This document shows positions 21,511 through 36,516 of a stretch of DNA of 64,000 nt, one piece after another (positions within the stretch are counted from its first letter, which is position 1; each line of letters begins with the position of its first letter). Both the position numbers and the translations under genes were made by a program. Below the pieces are notes generated by a model. The model worked only from the letters and a program-made list of their open reading frames with translations. It did no database searches and had not been told where the DNA came from. The DNA comes from Trissonchulus latispiculum (taxonomy: Eukaryota; Nematoda; Enoplea; Enoplida; Ironidae), in the NCBI GenBank assembly GCA_030248195.1, contig JASAND010020402.1:33033-97032 (forward strand). The letters run 5' to 3'.

Positions 21511-22531
21511 TCTTTTTACATAACCAGTCAGTGTTTATTATGCTTCTTGATACTATATATGACTGTCATCTCTACTACACACAGTTTGTCATTAGCGCTA
21601 TGCTCTCTGTTTCTTCCTTTACTCCCACCCACCCCCCGCCTCGTGTGGTATATATCTTATATATATCTTTCTAATTCTTATCGTTTGTAGGGTCACTTCA
21701 GTTTACCCACCCCCTCCCTTCCACTCCAATTTCCCCTTATTATCAGTTACCCCATTTTTTTGGCTGATGTACTTTCAGTATGACAGCCTGTTCATAATTT
21801 GGTTCCCACTCCTGTTTGTTCATTGTTTGCTTGTTTGTATATTTGTTTATTGATGAATAATACATACGTACTTAAGTCTACTTTCATATTGCGTTGCCAT
21901 TTCGTATATACTAAAATATGGATCAACATGGGCCACATATACTTTAGGCAGTCTTTGTATCACAGCACCAAATAATAAAACTATTAACTATTTTAAGTAT
22001 CTACGGAAGTAGAATTTTTATCTAAGAAATTATATTGGTGTCTTTGAAGCTTAGGCTTTTGGCTCTTGCCCTCTTTGTTCTATCCCAGGTACCCTGGAAA
22101 TTTATTTAAATTTACAACTATATATCAGCCAGACTTCAGATTATTTCTTAAGTAATTTATTAGTTTCAGCAGAAGTCTGTTTTATATATTTTATTGCATG
22201 AATGCCAGTTGCCTAATCTGTGGCATTGTTTTATGGTTGGTTACCTTGTAAATACGGAACCAATGGATAAAATAATTTTAATATGTTTCCTTTGTGAAAA
22301 GGAGCAAAGCAACTTTGTCTACTTCATATAATTTAAATTTATTTATTTACTGTGTAGTTCCTGTGCTTATGAAAAATTTTTGTATCTGCGTGTGTTTGAG
22401 CCTTTGCTTGTAGCATAGACCTATCTTGTTGTTTTCTGGCATTTTTACTTAACGGGTAGCTCAAAATGTGTGTGTTCTTTACTTTCTGTCCTAAATTTCG
22501 GCTTAGTACATTGTAATAATTGTAAAATAAA
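21511..22531 (+). other. Pka-C1: probable 3' untranslated region of the canonical PKA transcript
   Basis: Follows the TAG of the canonical last exon. Poly(A) signals AATAAA occur at 21974-21979 and 22526-22531. No coding frame is recognised. The end point is an inference. Confidence 0.5.
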
Positions 22532-23808
22532 TTGATGTGAAATTTTGACATTTTAGGCAAAATACTTTAGCGGTAACAGAGCCGCTAATTTTTTGTGACA
22601 AAGTTACGTCTTTGTACTATATGTTTGTGTGGGCCGACGGTTTACTCACTGTAGTTTCTAATGTACAACTTCCAGTAAAGTATTGTAGCAGTGGTTTTGT
22701 ATCTGAAGAAATAGTCTGTTTAGTTTGCAGCATTGTTTCAGGCTGTTTTAGTTTTGTACTTCACTGTGTTGCTGCTTGTTTGTCTGCGACATTTTTCCTT
22801 TGTGTATAGCCTTTTTCCTATTGGTCTGTTTTAGCGGTGTCGTAAGAAGAGTGTACAGTATATTCACATATATTTCTTTGTAATTTCTAGTTGTTTCAGT
22901 TCAGTAAGGATGTGTAGATAAACTTTGTTTACTTGTCTGATTACCTCTAAACCTCTTTTCGAGAATGTATTGTGCTTAAAGAGCATTACTTTAATCTCAT
23001 CTCATCTGTCTTCTTGCCATTTTGAATATTTTAAGCAGAACGTTGAATCTAGCCTTAACTACAAAAGTTTATGTTCAGATTTTAGTACACATTGTAATGT
23101 TTACTTTTATGTCTAATATTTATAATGCTTTCTCTTTTCAAATCGTATGCAAAGGTGGTGCTGTTAGTTGTGTCAGTACTAGTCTTAAGATCTTGAAATA
23201 CGAAAATTCCGTGTGTAAAAATGGTGGACGATATCCTTGGTTACCAAAACATACTTTACTGCAGAGATCTGAGAAACTGACTTTAACATATTGTGCTTCG
23301 TGATAGCTCTGTTTTAACGTTTTATGTTAACTACATTTGTCTGTATTGAAAGCTTCAAATACTGAGTGCAGTGCTTGACTTTATTGTTTTAATTAAAATA
23401 GCTTTTGACTGAGTAAATATTTGTCCCGGTGTGCCGTTCACAAATTTTATTAGGCTAAAAGTAGTTGATTAGGAGTAGAGTTGTGCCGTTCGTTAAGAAA
23501 CTTCACGCGACGGGAGGCTCGGTTCAAGACCCGGCGGCCCAGTGAATGCCAATCGGTGCCAAACAATAGGACTGTTTATTTCAACTTAGCTCCTGGAAGC
23601 TTAAATTTGACTGGTCCTGTTTGGGGCTGCTATACCCGGTAGGTCTGGCTCGGGATGCCCGATTCAAAAGTATTATATTATTAGGCAATAATAGCAACTG
23701 TGAAAACAGCTTTAAATCCGTGCAAAAATCTACTTCTCGAAAATTTAAGGTATTTTCACTATTGTTTTTAAAATTTCACATTTTCATTGCTGTGCTTAAT
23801 GCCGAAAT
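22532..23808. other. intergenic, no recognised gene
   Basis: T-rich unique-looking DNA. Near 23505-23545 GGCTCGGTTCAAGACCCGGC resembles the 3' half (B-box side) of a tRNA or tRNA-derived repeat, but no matching 5' half was found. Confidence 0.4.
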
Positions 23809-23915
23809 TAGAGTTTGGGCCGGTTCCACTAGAACCGGTTGGAACCGGAACCGAACGGGAAGGAATTTTAGAACCGGAACCGGTAGGATTTGGAACCGGC
23901 CGGTTCCACTCTTAA
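23809..23915. repeat. GGAACC minisatellite with hAT-like end
   Basis: Begins TAGAGTTTGGGCCGGTTCCA, followed by several AACCGGAACC units and their complements. The start resembles hAT termini (TAGAGNTG). A mirrored version ending CATCTCTA is at 28085-28169, but no shared target duplication was found. Confidence 0.6.
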
Positions 23916-24599
23916 AAATGGACGAACTAATTTTTTGCAGGAGTTTAAATTTGCAAAAGCTGGATTTTGTGTTGCCATTCAGTGTTGCTATCATATTGTC
24001 TTTTTCAAACTAGTGACTGAAAGTGAAACTAAAGATTTAGTTTGAACTGAAACTAAACAAATTTAGACCTGAAGGCGAAATATGTAGGATGACACTGATA
24101 ATAATTAAGAAATTCAAACTAAACGTGAAATGAAGGTACAATTATTGGCACTGAAACTGAAGCTGAAAGTCCATAGAATAAATTTAGAGCCTAAACTGGA
24201 AACGGCACAGCTTCAGCTTCCACTGAAGGTGACACAAACTCCCCGCTTACCTTTTCAGGTGATCGAGGCAAGTTTCAGCTTTCGCTGAAGCCGAGGCATA
24301 GAATTAAGAAAAATTTCAAATATTTCTTTGACTCAACATTAGTGACATTATCCCGTCTGAGTTAAGACAAAAATTAAATGTTAAACATACTTCAAAAATT
24401 AGCAACATGTATTGTATATAAGGGAAAAATTCTACTTCCTTTAATATTCTGGAATTTTGTAATTTTCTGTTTTCATGCTTCTGATTTTTCAAATTTTGTT
24501 AAATAATTTTGTGTTTATTACAAAATGCAGTTGTGAAAATGTCTCTAGAAGTGGATTCGATCCTATACGTGACGATGGTTGGCTGCGAAAAAGACTCAG

Positions 24600-28084
<3,485 letters not shown>

Positions 28085-28169
28085 TTTGTACTTGGAACCG
28101 GGAACCGGAACCTAGAACCGGAACCGGAACCGAAACCGGTTTTGAAAATTGGAACCGGCCACATCTCTA
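28085..28169. repeat. GGAACC minisatellite, mirrored copy
   Basis: Units of GGAACCGGAACC ending in GGAACCGGCCACATCTCTA. This is the inverted counterpart of 23809-23915, with a hAT-like CATCTCTA end. Confidence 0.6.
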
Positions 28170-28528
28170 CCTGATTTAATATTCTAATTACTGGAGTTCT
28201 TATGATGGGGTTTTAAGCAGCTGGCCAGAAGGTTAGATCAATGAGAGCGCTGATTCAAGCATAGCTTGATGGAACTAGGCCAAGATGTTTATTTATTTTA
28301 CAGCACAAGCAGTTTAGTCTCTAAAAATTATTGACGTAACGTAACAGTCCCTTTACGAAACCATACTGCTTTACGAAACCATACGATTTTACTTAATCAG
28401 AATGTTGTACCAATTTATCATACGAACTATTTTCTAGCATTTTCGTTAGAAGTGTTCATTGAAACTATTTACACGACACTTCAGGAATTACATCACACTG
28501 TGTTTAGTCAGTTTTTTAGAATAGCCGT

Positions 28529-29401
28529 TTATTGTTCCATCAGTCGAAGGAGCTGTTTTCTATCCTTCATCAGCTGTTTGAGTTCTGCCTTCAGCTGGGC
28601 CACTGAAGCAGTATCATAGTCCGGTTCTCTGGGTATCACCAGGGAGACACTTTTGGTTCCCCATCCGCCGTTTGTCCCAGACTGGGTTGTACTCCACCCG
28701 CTCGTTCGGCGACTCTGGCTACAAGAGGACAGTTTGTAGTCGGTGGTGGAGTAGTCGTCTGGAGGGTCGGCGGATTGGGGATTAATCTGATACCTATCAC
28801 TGATCCATTTCCGGGGCAGAACTTGAACGGCGTTGGCGGACGGTCGCCAGGGTCGTTTTGGTTCCTCCGGGACTTCGTGGCTTCTTTGAACGATGACAGT
28901 GGGCAGGGGCTGGTGGGATTGGTTGGTCCGCAGATACTGGTAGCATCGGTAGACTATAACCAGAAATAGGACTCCTAGGCCCAGAAAGACTAGAAACAGT
29001 ATAACCACCAGAACGGCCACTAAAGGAGAACTGTGGACCACTTTTACCAGGGTGCCGATGGAAGTGGCGGCGGACAGAATAAGAGAGAGCAGTTTCAGAA
29101 TCAGATAGGGTATCAGATAATTGGATCGCTTTTTTCTGATTCCATAGATTATCAGTAGGCAGGCGATAGTGTGAACCAGGAAGCAGAAAATGTGCATGAT
29201 CGAGAAGAGAATTAGTTCAGTCCAGGCTGAACTGGTATTGAGGGAAACAGCATTCACCAGCAGAAACGAAATCCAACTGATTACAATTATCAGTCCCAGG
29301 ATAATGTCGGCGATTGCGACGAAATAAGCTGCCTGTGTAATGTGATAACCCCAGAGTCGGTTCCGGCGGCTGGGCGTGTGAGGAACTCCGAATTTCAGCA
29401 T
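28529..29401 (-). CDS. four-pass membrane protein, LAPTM-like (single exon)
   Basis: 290 residues from an ATG in good context to TAA, uninterrupted. Four hydrophobic segments lie at about residues 25-52, 63-90, 97-122 and 127-153. After the fourth comes YRCYQYLRTNQ, like the CYKYIN element that follows the last membrane segment in LAPTM4 proteins. The soluble tail has prolines, serines, a DPPDDY stretch and a charged helix (VAQLKAELKQLMKDRKQLLR) that could form a coiled coil. LAPTM proteins are late-endosome/lysosome membrane proteins, so that location is possible; topology supports the call better than sequence does. No introns are visible, so it may be a retrocopy that stayed intact. A poly(A) signal AATAAA overlaps the stop codon. 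Confidence 0.75.
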   Translation of the reverse strand: MLKFGVPHTPSRRNRLWGYHITQAAYFVAIADIILGLIIVISWISFLLVNAVSLNTSSAWTELILFSIMHIFCFLVHTIACLLIIYGIRKKRSNYLIPYLILKLLSLILSAATSIGTLVKVVHSSPLVAVLVVILFLVFLGLGVLFLVIVYRCYQYLRTNQSHQPLPTVIVQRSHEVPEEPKRPWRPSANAVQVLPRKWISDRYQINPQSADPPDDYSTTDYKLSSCSQSRRTSGWSTTQSGTNGGWGTKSVSLVIPREPDYDTASVAQLKAELKQLMKDRKQLLRLMEQ

Positions 29402-29784
29402 TTCCGATGTGTTTGTATTAAGTGATGTTGTGTCATATATATTTTGCCGGCTATACCCGGTGATATATGTACGGTAAACAGAAACGTTACATATTTTAGA
29501 CCATAAAAAGGAGTCTTCTAAAATTATAGTAATTATTGTATTAACCTTCTAAAATCACATAAGCAAAAACCAGAGTTAAAGTAAGCACTTTGGCTGCTTG
29601 TTGTATTATATATAAATTATTCCCTAAAATGTAAATTTGTGTGTAAATCTGAGCTGTCAGATTTCGAATTTCATATCGGCATTGGTTCGGACCGTCCGCC
29701 GTCCGGGCCGTGGAGCGGGCTCCGGCACCGGCACCGAGCCAGCCCGGAGGAGTCAGTTGTGTGAGTCATTATTGTGTCGTTGTC
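29402..29784. other. upstream region of the four-pass protein gene
   Basis: Contains a GC-rich patch at about 29690-29750 (GTCCGGGCCGTGGAGCGGGC) that could be a promoter-proximal element or a repeat fragment. No TATA box can be assigned. Confidence 0.3.
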
Positions 29785-30754
29785 ACAGAGAAAATTTCCC
29801 CCGGGAAATTCACTAGTGGTTTCTTTCCTCCCGGAAAATTTTCACTAGTGGTTTCTTCCCCCTCCCCGAAAAAATTTCCCTAATCAGAAATTATTTTGTT
29901 GGACGTATTTATTGATTGTAGGTATTTTTAACTGCCTAAACTTTACAGCTTTCTCCGTATTTTTATGTTAAGTATCTAATCATTTTAGTGTTTTATTTAT
30001 TAGCATTTAACATAGCAAGAACAAGAATAAATAATGAATAAATAAAACAAAACTAACAAAAATGTAGAAATAACAAAGTGCAAATGCAAAAAGCATAAGC
30101 AGCTGCAGCAGCGAAATGGAAATTAATAAACCTGGCCCTATTTCTAATAATTCTAATCTACAGAATAGGTTAAAACTAATCCGCAATAATAGAACCTTAG
30201 CGGATTAAATTTTAATCAATCTACATACATAGCTAAAATAGTCAAGGTGGGATCACACACTTGCTGAGATGTAGCTGCTCTCAGAAAAGATAAGTTTGAA
30301 CATCTTTTTGAAAATTCTAGTTTCCCTGTTGAAACTTTATACTTTAAAACGGTCTGTTGTTGTAGAGTAAAATTTAAAACTTATTTTCTGTTCAAAGCCT
30401 AATCCACAATGCTTAACAAAACTAATCTCAGACATCCACAGTAACGATTGTGCAAGCTGTATCCGACTCGCATATATACATAATTATGTGCAGGTGTACT
30501 TGTAATTTCTCCACAAAACTCAATCATATAGTATTTAACGTTTAAATAGTTAGGCTTGCGGAACCAAATCTTATTGTACCATATCATAATCAAAAATGTT
30601 GGGCTATTTGTAGCGTTTAAAGCCGTGGAATATCACACTGTGCTGTAGGGAAGTTGGTCTCACGGAGTCTAACCGATAACAACAAAGCAGATGCTAAATT
30701 CAGGATTAGCACATTCTCGCTCTAAGTTTACGAAAATAATCTACCGTTTGTTAC

Positions 30755-31722
30755 TAGTGTTGGGATTGGCCGAAAATTTCCATGGTTGGCTTGGCTTGGC
30801 TTGGCCGGAGTTTGAAGTTGGCCGGCCAATTGGCCGTTGGCCGTTGGCCGGCCAACGGCCAATGGCCAACGGCCAATTGGCTGGCCGTTGGCCGTTGGCC
30901 GATGGCCGGCCAATGGCCGTTGGCCGGCCAACGGCCAATGGCCAACGGCCAACTGGTTGGCCGTTGGCCGCTCGTTGGCCGTTGGCTGCTTCTTGGCCGT
31001 AAGCTATTGGCCGTTCTTTAGCTATTTGTCAACGTTGGCGAGCTGGAATTTACTATTTTTATTCGTCTACCGTGCTTAATTAGGTGTCAACTTAATTAAA
31101 CTTTATTTCAATAGTAGAATTTACAATTTACAATATTTGTAAAATAGTTTTTCCAAACATTTAGCTCCAACCCGCGATAACTCTGTTTTAATTTTGCTGG
31201 AGGACCGCAATAAAGTGATGGGACGTTCACCGCCAGACAAATTTAAAAACTACGTTGTTAGCACACTTAAAATTTGCATGCAATTAGCAAACTTAATTGT
31301 AAAATAACGCTAATAACGATAAAAATTGTCAACATCTAAGTGAAAATCTGTAGTACTGTATATGTAACGTTGATACAGCAACATGTTTACGATATTATGC
31401 AGCAAAATTAAATTTTTCAACACAGTTAACGCACAAGATCAGCAAATTTGAGCTTGGCCAGCACTCTGCCATTGGCCAGCCAACGGCCAACGGCCAGCCA
31501 GTTGGCCATTGGCCGTTGGCCGTTGGCCGGCCAACGGCCATTGGCCGGCCATCGGCCAACGGCCAGCCAATTGGCCGCTGGCCATTGGCCGTTGGCCGGC
31601 CCACGGCCAATGGCCGGCCAAGCCAACTGGCCGAGATTTTCTCGGCCAACGGCCAATGGCTTGGCCGGCCAGTGGCCGGCCATTGGCCAGCCATTGGCCG
31701 CACCGGCCAATGCACAACACTA
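30755..31722. mobile_element. non-autonomous hAT transposon with TTGGCCG minisatellite ends
   Basis: Begins TAGTGTTGGGATTGGCCG and ends GCACAACACTA. Flanked by a perfect 8-bp duplication TTTGTTAC at 30747-30754 and 31723-31730. The subterminal 200-bp arms (30785-31000 and 31455-31712) consist of CGTTGGCCAATGGCC-type heptamers in opposite orientation. The long open frames on both strands here are repeats of these heptamers, not proteins. Confidence 0.93.
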
Positions 31723-32204
31723 TTTGTTACTTTCTTATCTTTTCTTTTCAGCGTTAATTATTTCCTTGTCATTGATCTTTAGAAATGTTAGCTATATCAA
31801 AAATACAAACCAATTCCAAATCACGTTCTGTGGTTACACTGAATGGGCGATAGTTCTGACTTACGATTCCCACTTGACCGGACTATGTCACTTAATAAGC
31901 TGTTTTGAAAATAAAAGTAGATTGAAGTAAGAGGTGCTAAACTGAGTACAGATAATGATTCGTTTCAGATCAGAGTGCGTCCAAACCACAGATGCTGCCA
32001 CTCCCACTGCCCATTATGACCTGCGACCAGGAAATCTAGAAATCTACCACAAAATTGAGTGACTCTTTCTTCAAGAAACTGCTTAAAAGTATCCCCCATC
32101 CCCACAACAATGTAAAGACTCAAACTGAAGAATCAGAAGCAGCTCTAAAATCAGTTATAAAGAATTGTGTATTTGTATTATCCTGTTGTTGTGTATTGTG
32201 ATGT

Positions 32205-32540
32205 TTTTGGTACACCCGCCCCAAATTTTGTGGTCCAAAAGGACCAGGCATTTCAAGGACAAATTTGGCGCCAGCCGGCACCATCTATAGCGTATCATCC
32301 CCCCCTTTGTCGTCAATTAACCGAGAGTTAAGGGGCGGCCGCCTTCGGGTGGAGCTGCCGAGGTGCGTTCATCACACAGCCGGTGATGGGCAAATCTCCA
32401 TCCTTGCGAAACGCCTCGGGTAATTGTTACAGACAATTATTCGGTGTCAGCTAACCCCTCAGTCAAATTTGAAAATTAACATCAAGCTGGCACTACTCCT
32501 AACCGGTGTAAGACCAACTGGAGTGGGGCGTACAGAAAAA
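32205..32540. other. GC-rich unassigned segment
   Basis: GC-rich stretch with GGGGCGGCCGCCTTCGGGTG and GGTGCGTTCATCACACAGCC, unlike its AT-rich surroundings. No open frame or known family is recognised. It could be a fragment of another repeat. Confidence 0.35.
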
Positions 32541-32672
32541 AAAATAGTCAAGGTGATGATTCCTTTTGGAAACGCCAAACTTGAACCATCATTGCTTATT
32601 TAATACTTGGTGTTCAAAGCCAATTTTATATCAAAATGTAGCCATAACTTTTGAGTTTTTAATGGATACAAT

Positions 32673-33112
32673 TAGTGTTGTCATCCGGGCCTGTTTCGGG
32701 CTCGGGCCCCGGGCCGGGTCCGGGCCGGGCCTGGTCCGAGCCCGACCAGGATCAAGATTCGATCGGACTGGCCCCGCCCGGATTTTTTCCCCGGGCCGTT
32801 TCCGGGTCAAAGGTAAAATTGATATAAATGGATAGAAAAACACCGAATTTTTACTGCATATCCTTGAAACTAGAAGCTTACATTTATTTCCTATCATTTA
32901 TGTTAATTATCTGTTAAAACCTACATCAAAAATCGTTTTTACTAACTTTGACCATTCGGGCCGGTTTCGGGCCCGACATCCGGGCCGGCCTCGGGCCTGT
33001 TTCGGGCCCGACATCCGGGCCGGGCCTCGGGCCTGTTTCGGGCCTGGCCCGGATGGCTAGGAACGTCCCAGCCCGGGCCCGGCCCGGATTTTTCGCAAAC
33101 GTGACAACACTA
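32673..33112. mobile_element. non-autonomous hAT transposon with CGGGCC minisatellite ends
   Basis: Begins TAGTGTTGTCATCCGGGCC and ends GTGACAACACTA. Flanked by a perfect 8-bp duplication GATACAAT at 32665-32672 and 33113-33120. Arms of GGGCCCGGGCC-like units lie just inside. It is 440 bp with no coding capacity. Confidence 0.93.
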
Positions 33113-33960
33113 GATACAATCAAACTAATTTTGGTCTTCTAGAATCAAGTGAACAACTTTCCTCCTAAATTGTCAAGTAAACTATCTCCCCCAACGCTTT
33201 ATCTTTCTCAAAACCTGAGCTATTATACCGAAATTTTGTAGGGATGCTTCCTAACACATATATCTAATTGATTGATAGTAAAATTCTAAAAATTTTAATT
33301 GTTTTCCAAGGGGAACCAAAAAAATTTCTTTGTCATCGACTTTGCTGAAACGTTGTATATATACAATGGTTTTCTGGCTTGTAGAACATCAATCTGAAGT
33401 CCGTTTGTCGATTCAGTGTTTCTTTAGTTCAGTACAAGCTAAAGCAGTAAGCTTATTAAAATGTAAGAAAAAACCTTGAAAAACTTATGGTCTGAGATTC
33501 AAAATGATATATAGTTGAATCCTCAGCATACACGGATTAAATAGATTAAAATATATTTTAATTACATTTGAAATAACATTAAATTTAACTGAAATAGCAT
33601 AAACCAGGTTGGAGTTTCTTTTTTTTGTGCAGTTTAATTTTAATATTCTTCTTAATTTATTTGCACTGCTAAAGATTGGGAAAGAACATTTATTTATTTT
33701 GTTATTCTTACAATGTTAAATGCTGGCAAATAAAATACTAAGATAATTAGATACTTAACATAAAATACGGAGCAGGCTGTAAAGTTTAGGTAGTTAAAAA
33801 TACCTACAATTGATTGATACATCCAGCAAAATATAATTTCTGATTAAGGAAATTTTCCGGAGGGAAAAATCCGCCAGTGAAATTTTTCCGGGGGGAAAAC
33901 TTTTCCTAGAGAAATTTCTCTGGGAGGGGGAGTTTTCACGGGGAAAATTTTCTGTGTGAC

Positions 33961-35078
33961 ATCGTCCTGTCCTGAACATGCTTAAAGCCTGAGTGATTAT
34001 ATATTTTAAAACTGATGTGAATTCATTAAGACAATTTATGGTGATTAGCTGATATCAACTAAATTAACATAGCTGATCTACATAGATGTACCGTTTTGCT
34101 TCTCGTACCTTACACCTTTCCCTATCAAGTGCAAATTCATTAAACATGGGATGCGTATTAACCGAGTGCTTATAAATTCGGCAAGCGGAACTAAAATAAT
34201 GAGGATTTCCTGAAGCCGCACACTGGCATACAGATAACTGTAATCTGTGCCAAACAGTCAGGCAAGACATACTCTTGGAAGCAATGTTTCGTGAAAGAAA
34301 CCTCGTAGAGTAATCGACTGTTTTACTCGTTTCTCAAAACTATAGGACTTTCGTGCAGGAAACTTGTTTTGTAGCAGCACTTTAGCTTACTTTTTCAAGC
34401 CGGGAAACTAAAAGTTTCCCAATAGCTTGCCCCAGAACCTGTTGTGTGAGTCAAACAGTTAAAAGTAGTTAGGCAACGCAAATAAACGGCATCTGTGAAG
34501 GAAGACATTCAACTTCGGTAAAACAACAATGCTAATTTTTGATCAGTCGTTGTTTGGAAAGCTGGAACTGGAAGTGGGTCAAAATACATGACCCGCGGAT
34601 CTGCAATGTACCCATCCACCTGGCCAGTGGCCTACACAATGTGAACTACTTTGACTTGACACACACGACCCACTATTGTTTAGCTAAGGCTAAGTCTTTA
34701 GGCAGTAATGCACACGTTTTCCGGCACTGAGTTTATAGTTTATGTACAAAATAACTGGTTGGCGCTAGATCTACACCGGGCCATGAAGCTGAGGTCTCTG
34801 CTGACCCTTACTTTCGGAGCAAACACTTTTCACCAGAAAGTGAAATTTAAGTTTTCAGGAGCTGTTTCGTTGTAATGACTAGTAGCTATGGTGTGAAACT
34901 GTTTGCTGTCCGCCTTGCCTCCGACGGGCCAACTGGCCTGGAAGCGAACCTCCAGGCTCCTGGCTTGGCCGATAACTTTCTTTGGGCCTAGCAACTCTAG
35001 CTAGTAGCAGGTAATATCTTTGTATTGAAGTCGTACTAAATTGTATCCGTAAAATGGGCAAAAAGAGTATAAGGAAAA
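33961..35078. other. intergenic, no recognised gene
   Basis: Unique-looking DNA. Short open frames on both strands show no recognisable domain. Confidence 0.4.
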
Positions 35079-35610
35079 GATACAAGGTAATAGACGAAAG
35101 AAAGAAAGTTGTCACTACAGCACCACAGACCCGAAAAATTCGGTTAACTAGACCGACGCTCTACCGATTGAGCCACCCAGGCACAATCGAACCAAGCTTA
35201 AGTTTGAATTCGTACCCAAGCTGGAGTGACACGTTTTTGAATAGGCATACAGCCCTGCTAAAGACACACACCCCGCGAGACAAGCTCGAACTGACAGGTG
35301 GTGCACGATGGCTGTAGAAAGATACAGGGTAATAGACGAAAGAAAGAAAGTTGTCACTACAGCACCACAGACCCGAAAAATTCGGGCCTGAGGTGGGGAT
35401 CGTACCCACAACCTTCGGTTAACTAGACCGACGCTCTACCGATTGAGCCACCCAGGCTCAATCGAACCAAGCTTAAGTTTGAATTCGTTCCCAAACTGTA
35501 GTGACACGTTTTTGAATAGGCATACAGCCCTGCCAAAGACACACACCCCGCGAGACAAGCTCAAACTGGCAGTTGGTGCACGATGGCTGTAGAAAGATTA
35601 CAAGGTAATA
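35079..35610 (-). repeat. tandem duplication of a tRNA-containing unit
   Basis: Unit 1 (35079-35320) and unit 2 (35321-35595) are near-identical, and a third start follows at 35596. Unit 2 contains a full tRNA-like sequence. Unit 1 lacks about 33 bp covering the T-arm; the gap lies between two TTCGG copies, consistent with deletion between direct repeats. Confidence 0.85.
35385..35457 (-). tRNA. tRNA-Thr(AGT)-like gene or pseudogene
   Basis: Minus-strand cloverleaf: acceptor GCCTGGG pairs with CTCAGGC (one G-T); D-stem GCTC/GAGC; anticodon stem TCGGT/ACCGA with loop CTAGTTA (anticodon AGT); T-stem GTGGG/CCCAC. The A-box TGGCTCAATCGG is good. The T-loop TACGATC departs from TTCGA, and a T follows the anticodon where a purine is expected. 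Five Ts follow shortly after the 3' end, a possible polymerase III terminator. A second, broken copy lies at about 35140-35182. It may be the head of a SINE. Confidence 0.6.
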
Positions 35611-36127
35611 GAGTGCGGTAAAAGTGCGTCACTTAGCCGTTCCTTCGTAAGACTAGGGAAATGCTCGCTTTACTATGGAAGAAATTTCGAGACAGTGGTA
35701 TTATGACTGTTCTGATATACTGATTCTGATGAGATATGCTTGCTTACATGCACATCTGAATTAATTAAAACCAATTTTTTTCAAACGAACCTTTTTTACA
35801 GTAATTAGTTTTCTATGCAGACGTGTGCTGGCTCTGGAGGTTTAGACTGGAGAGGTCTAACTCTGGAGAGACCTGTTCAGCCAGGCACTTTGCATGAAAT
35901 CTAAATCAAATGAACGACAAATTGCTTCGTGCGCTATAGCGATACCCAACGCACTTCCTTTCTTGGCGACATTAAATTAACTTAACATTAACTTAAATCA
36001 ACTAAACAGACAGCAGCAGACAGACAACAGACAGTTACAACTTCACTATAGGTTTTTCTCTTTGGCATAAAAATTTGACGATTACCTAATACTTACTATT
36101 CTAGACAGTAATAAATAGTACACACAT
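35611..36127. other. 3' flank of the receptor gene
   Basis: AT-rich region just beyond the receptor stop codon on the minus strand, probably including its 3' untranslated region. No clear poly(A) signal was found close to the stop. Confidence 0.4.
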
Positions 36128-36516
36128 TTATGCGTTTGCTACTTCTTCCAGCTGGTTGTCGTCAGAGACGACACCGACGGCATTGGGAGAGCTGATGGCC
36201 TGAGATCGAGTTCGCCGCAGCACCGGAGATTTGGAGCGAAGTCGAGTCTGTAGCACTCTCAGACTGCTCGTCTCGCTGTGCTCTGAGGCAAGGGCTGCGA
36301 TGCTTTCGCGCTTCTGCCGACAGGCGGCATAGTTCGATCGAACTCGAAACGGCATGGCCGCCAGAGCCGTTGTGGCGCTCGTCAGTTCACCGCTGACTTT
36401 CAGATCTCGGGATGGCTTGAGACAGCACAGAGTACTGATGAAGGCCTTTCGGAATTTCCCATTGAAGGCGTTGTAGAGTAAAGGATTCACGGCTGAATTG
36501 GCATAGTAAAAGTAAC
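36128..36516 (-). CDS. NMUR: receptor exon 6: TM7 and cytoplasmic tail
   Basis: Acceptor TTTGTTTCAG. Encodes GYFYYANSAVNPLLYNAF (NPxxY motif), then GKFRKAF of helix 8, cysteines for palmitoylation (TLCCLK), and a serine/arginine-rich tail of about 90 residues ending in EEVANA. Confidence 0.93.

Larger units (their letters stand above)
29785..33960. mobile_element. large element with about 300-bp terminal inverted repeats, containing two hAT insertions
   Basis: Left arm about 29785-30080 and right arm about 33640-33960 are inverted copies. Shared pieces include TAATCAGAAATTAT, TGTAGGTATTTTTAACT, CCTAAACTTTACAGC and GTTAAGTATCTAAT. The outer 100 bp hold repeated AAATTTTCC/GGGAAAA blocks, beginning near CACAGAGAAAATTT and ending near AATTTTCTGTGTG. 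No transposase frame is evident. Removing the two younger hAT insertions leaves about 2.8 kb. The flanks match at only about 5 of 8 bases, so no target duplication can be claimed. Confidence 0.75.

Noticed and set aside
30691..31930. Many long open frames on both strands rich in G, W, P, L and A
   Set aside because: They are translations of TTGGCCG heptamer arrays in a hAT element; all frames are open for the same reason.
29776..33970. Target duplication for the 4.2-kb long-arm element
   Set aside because: Best flank pair (GTCGTTGT and GACATCGT) matches at only five of eight positions.
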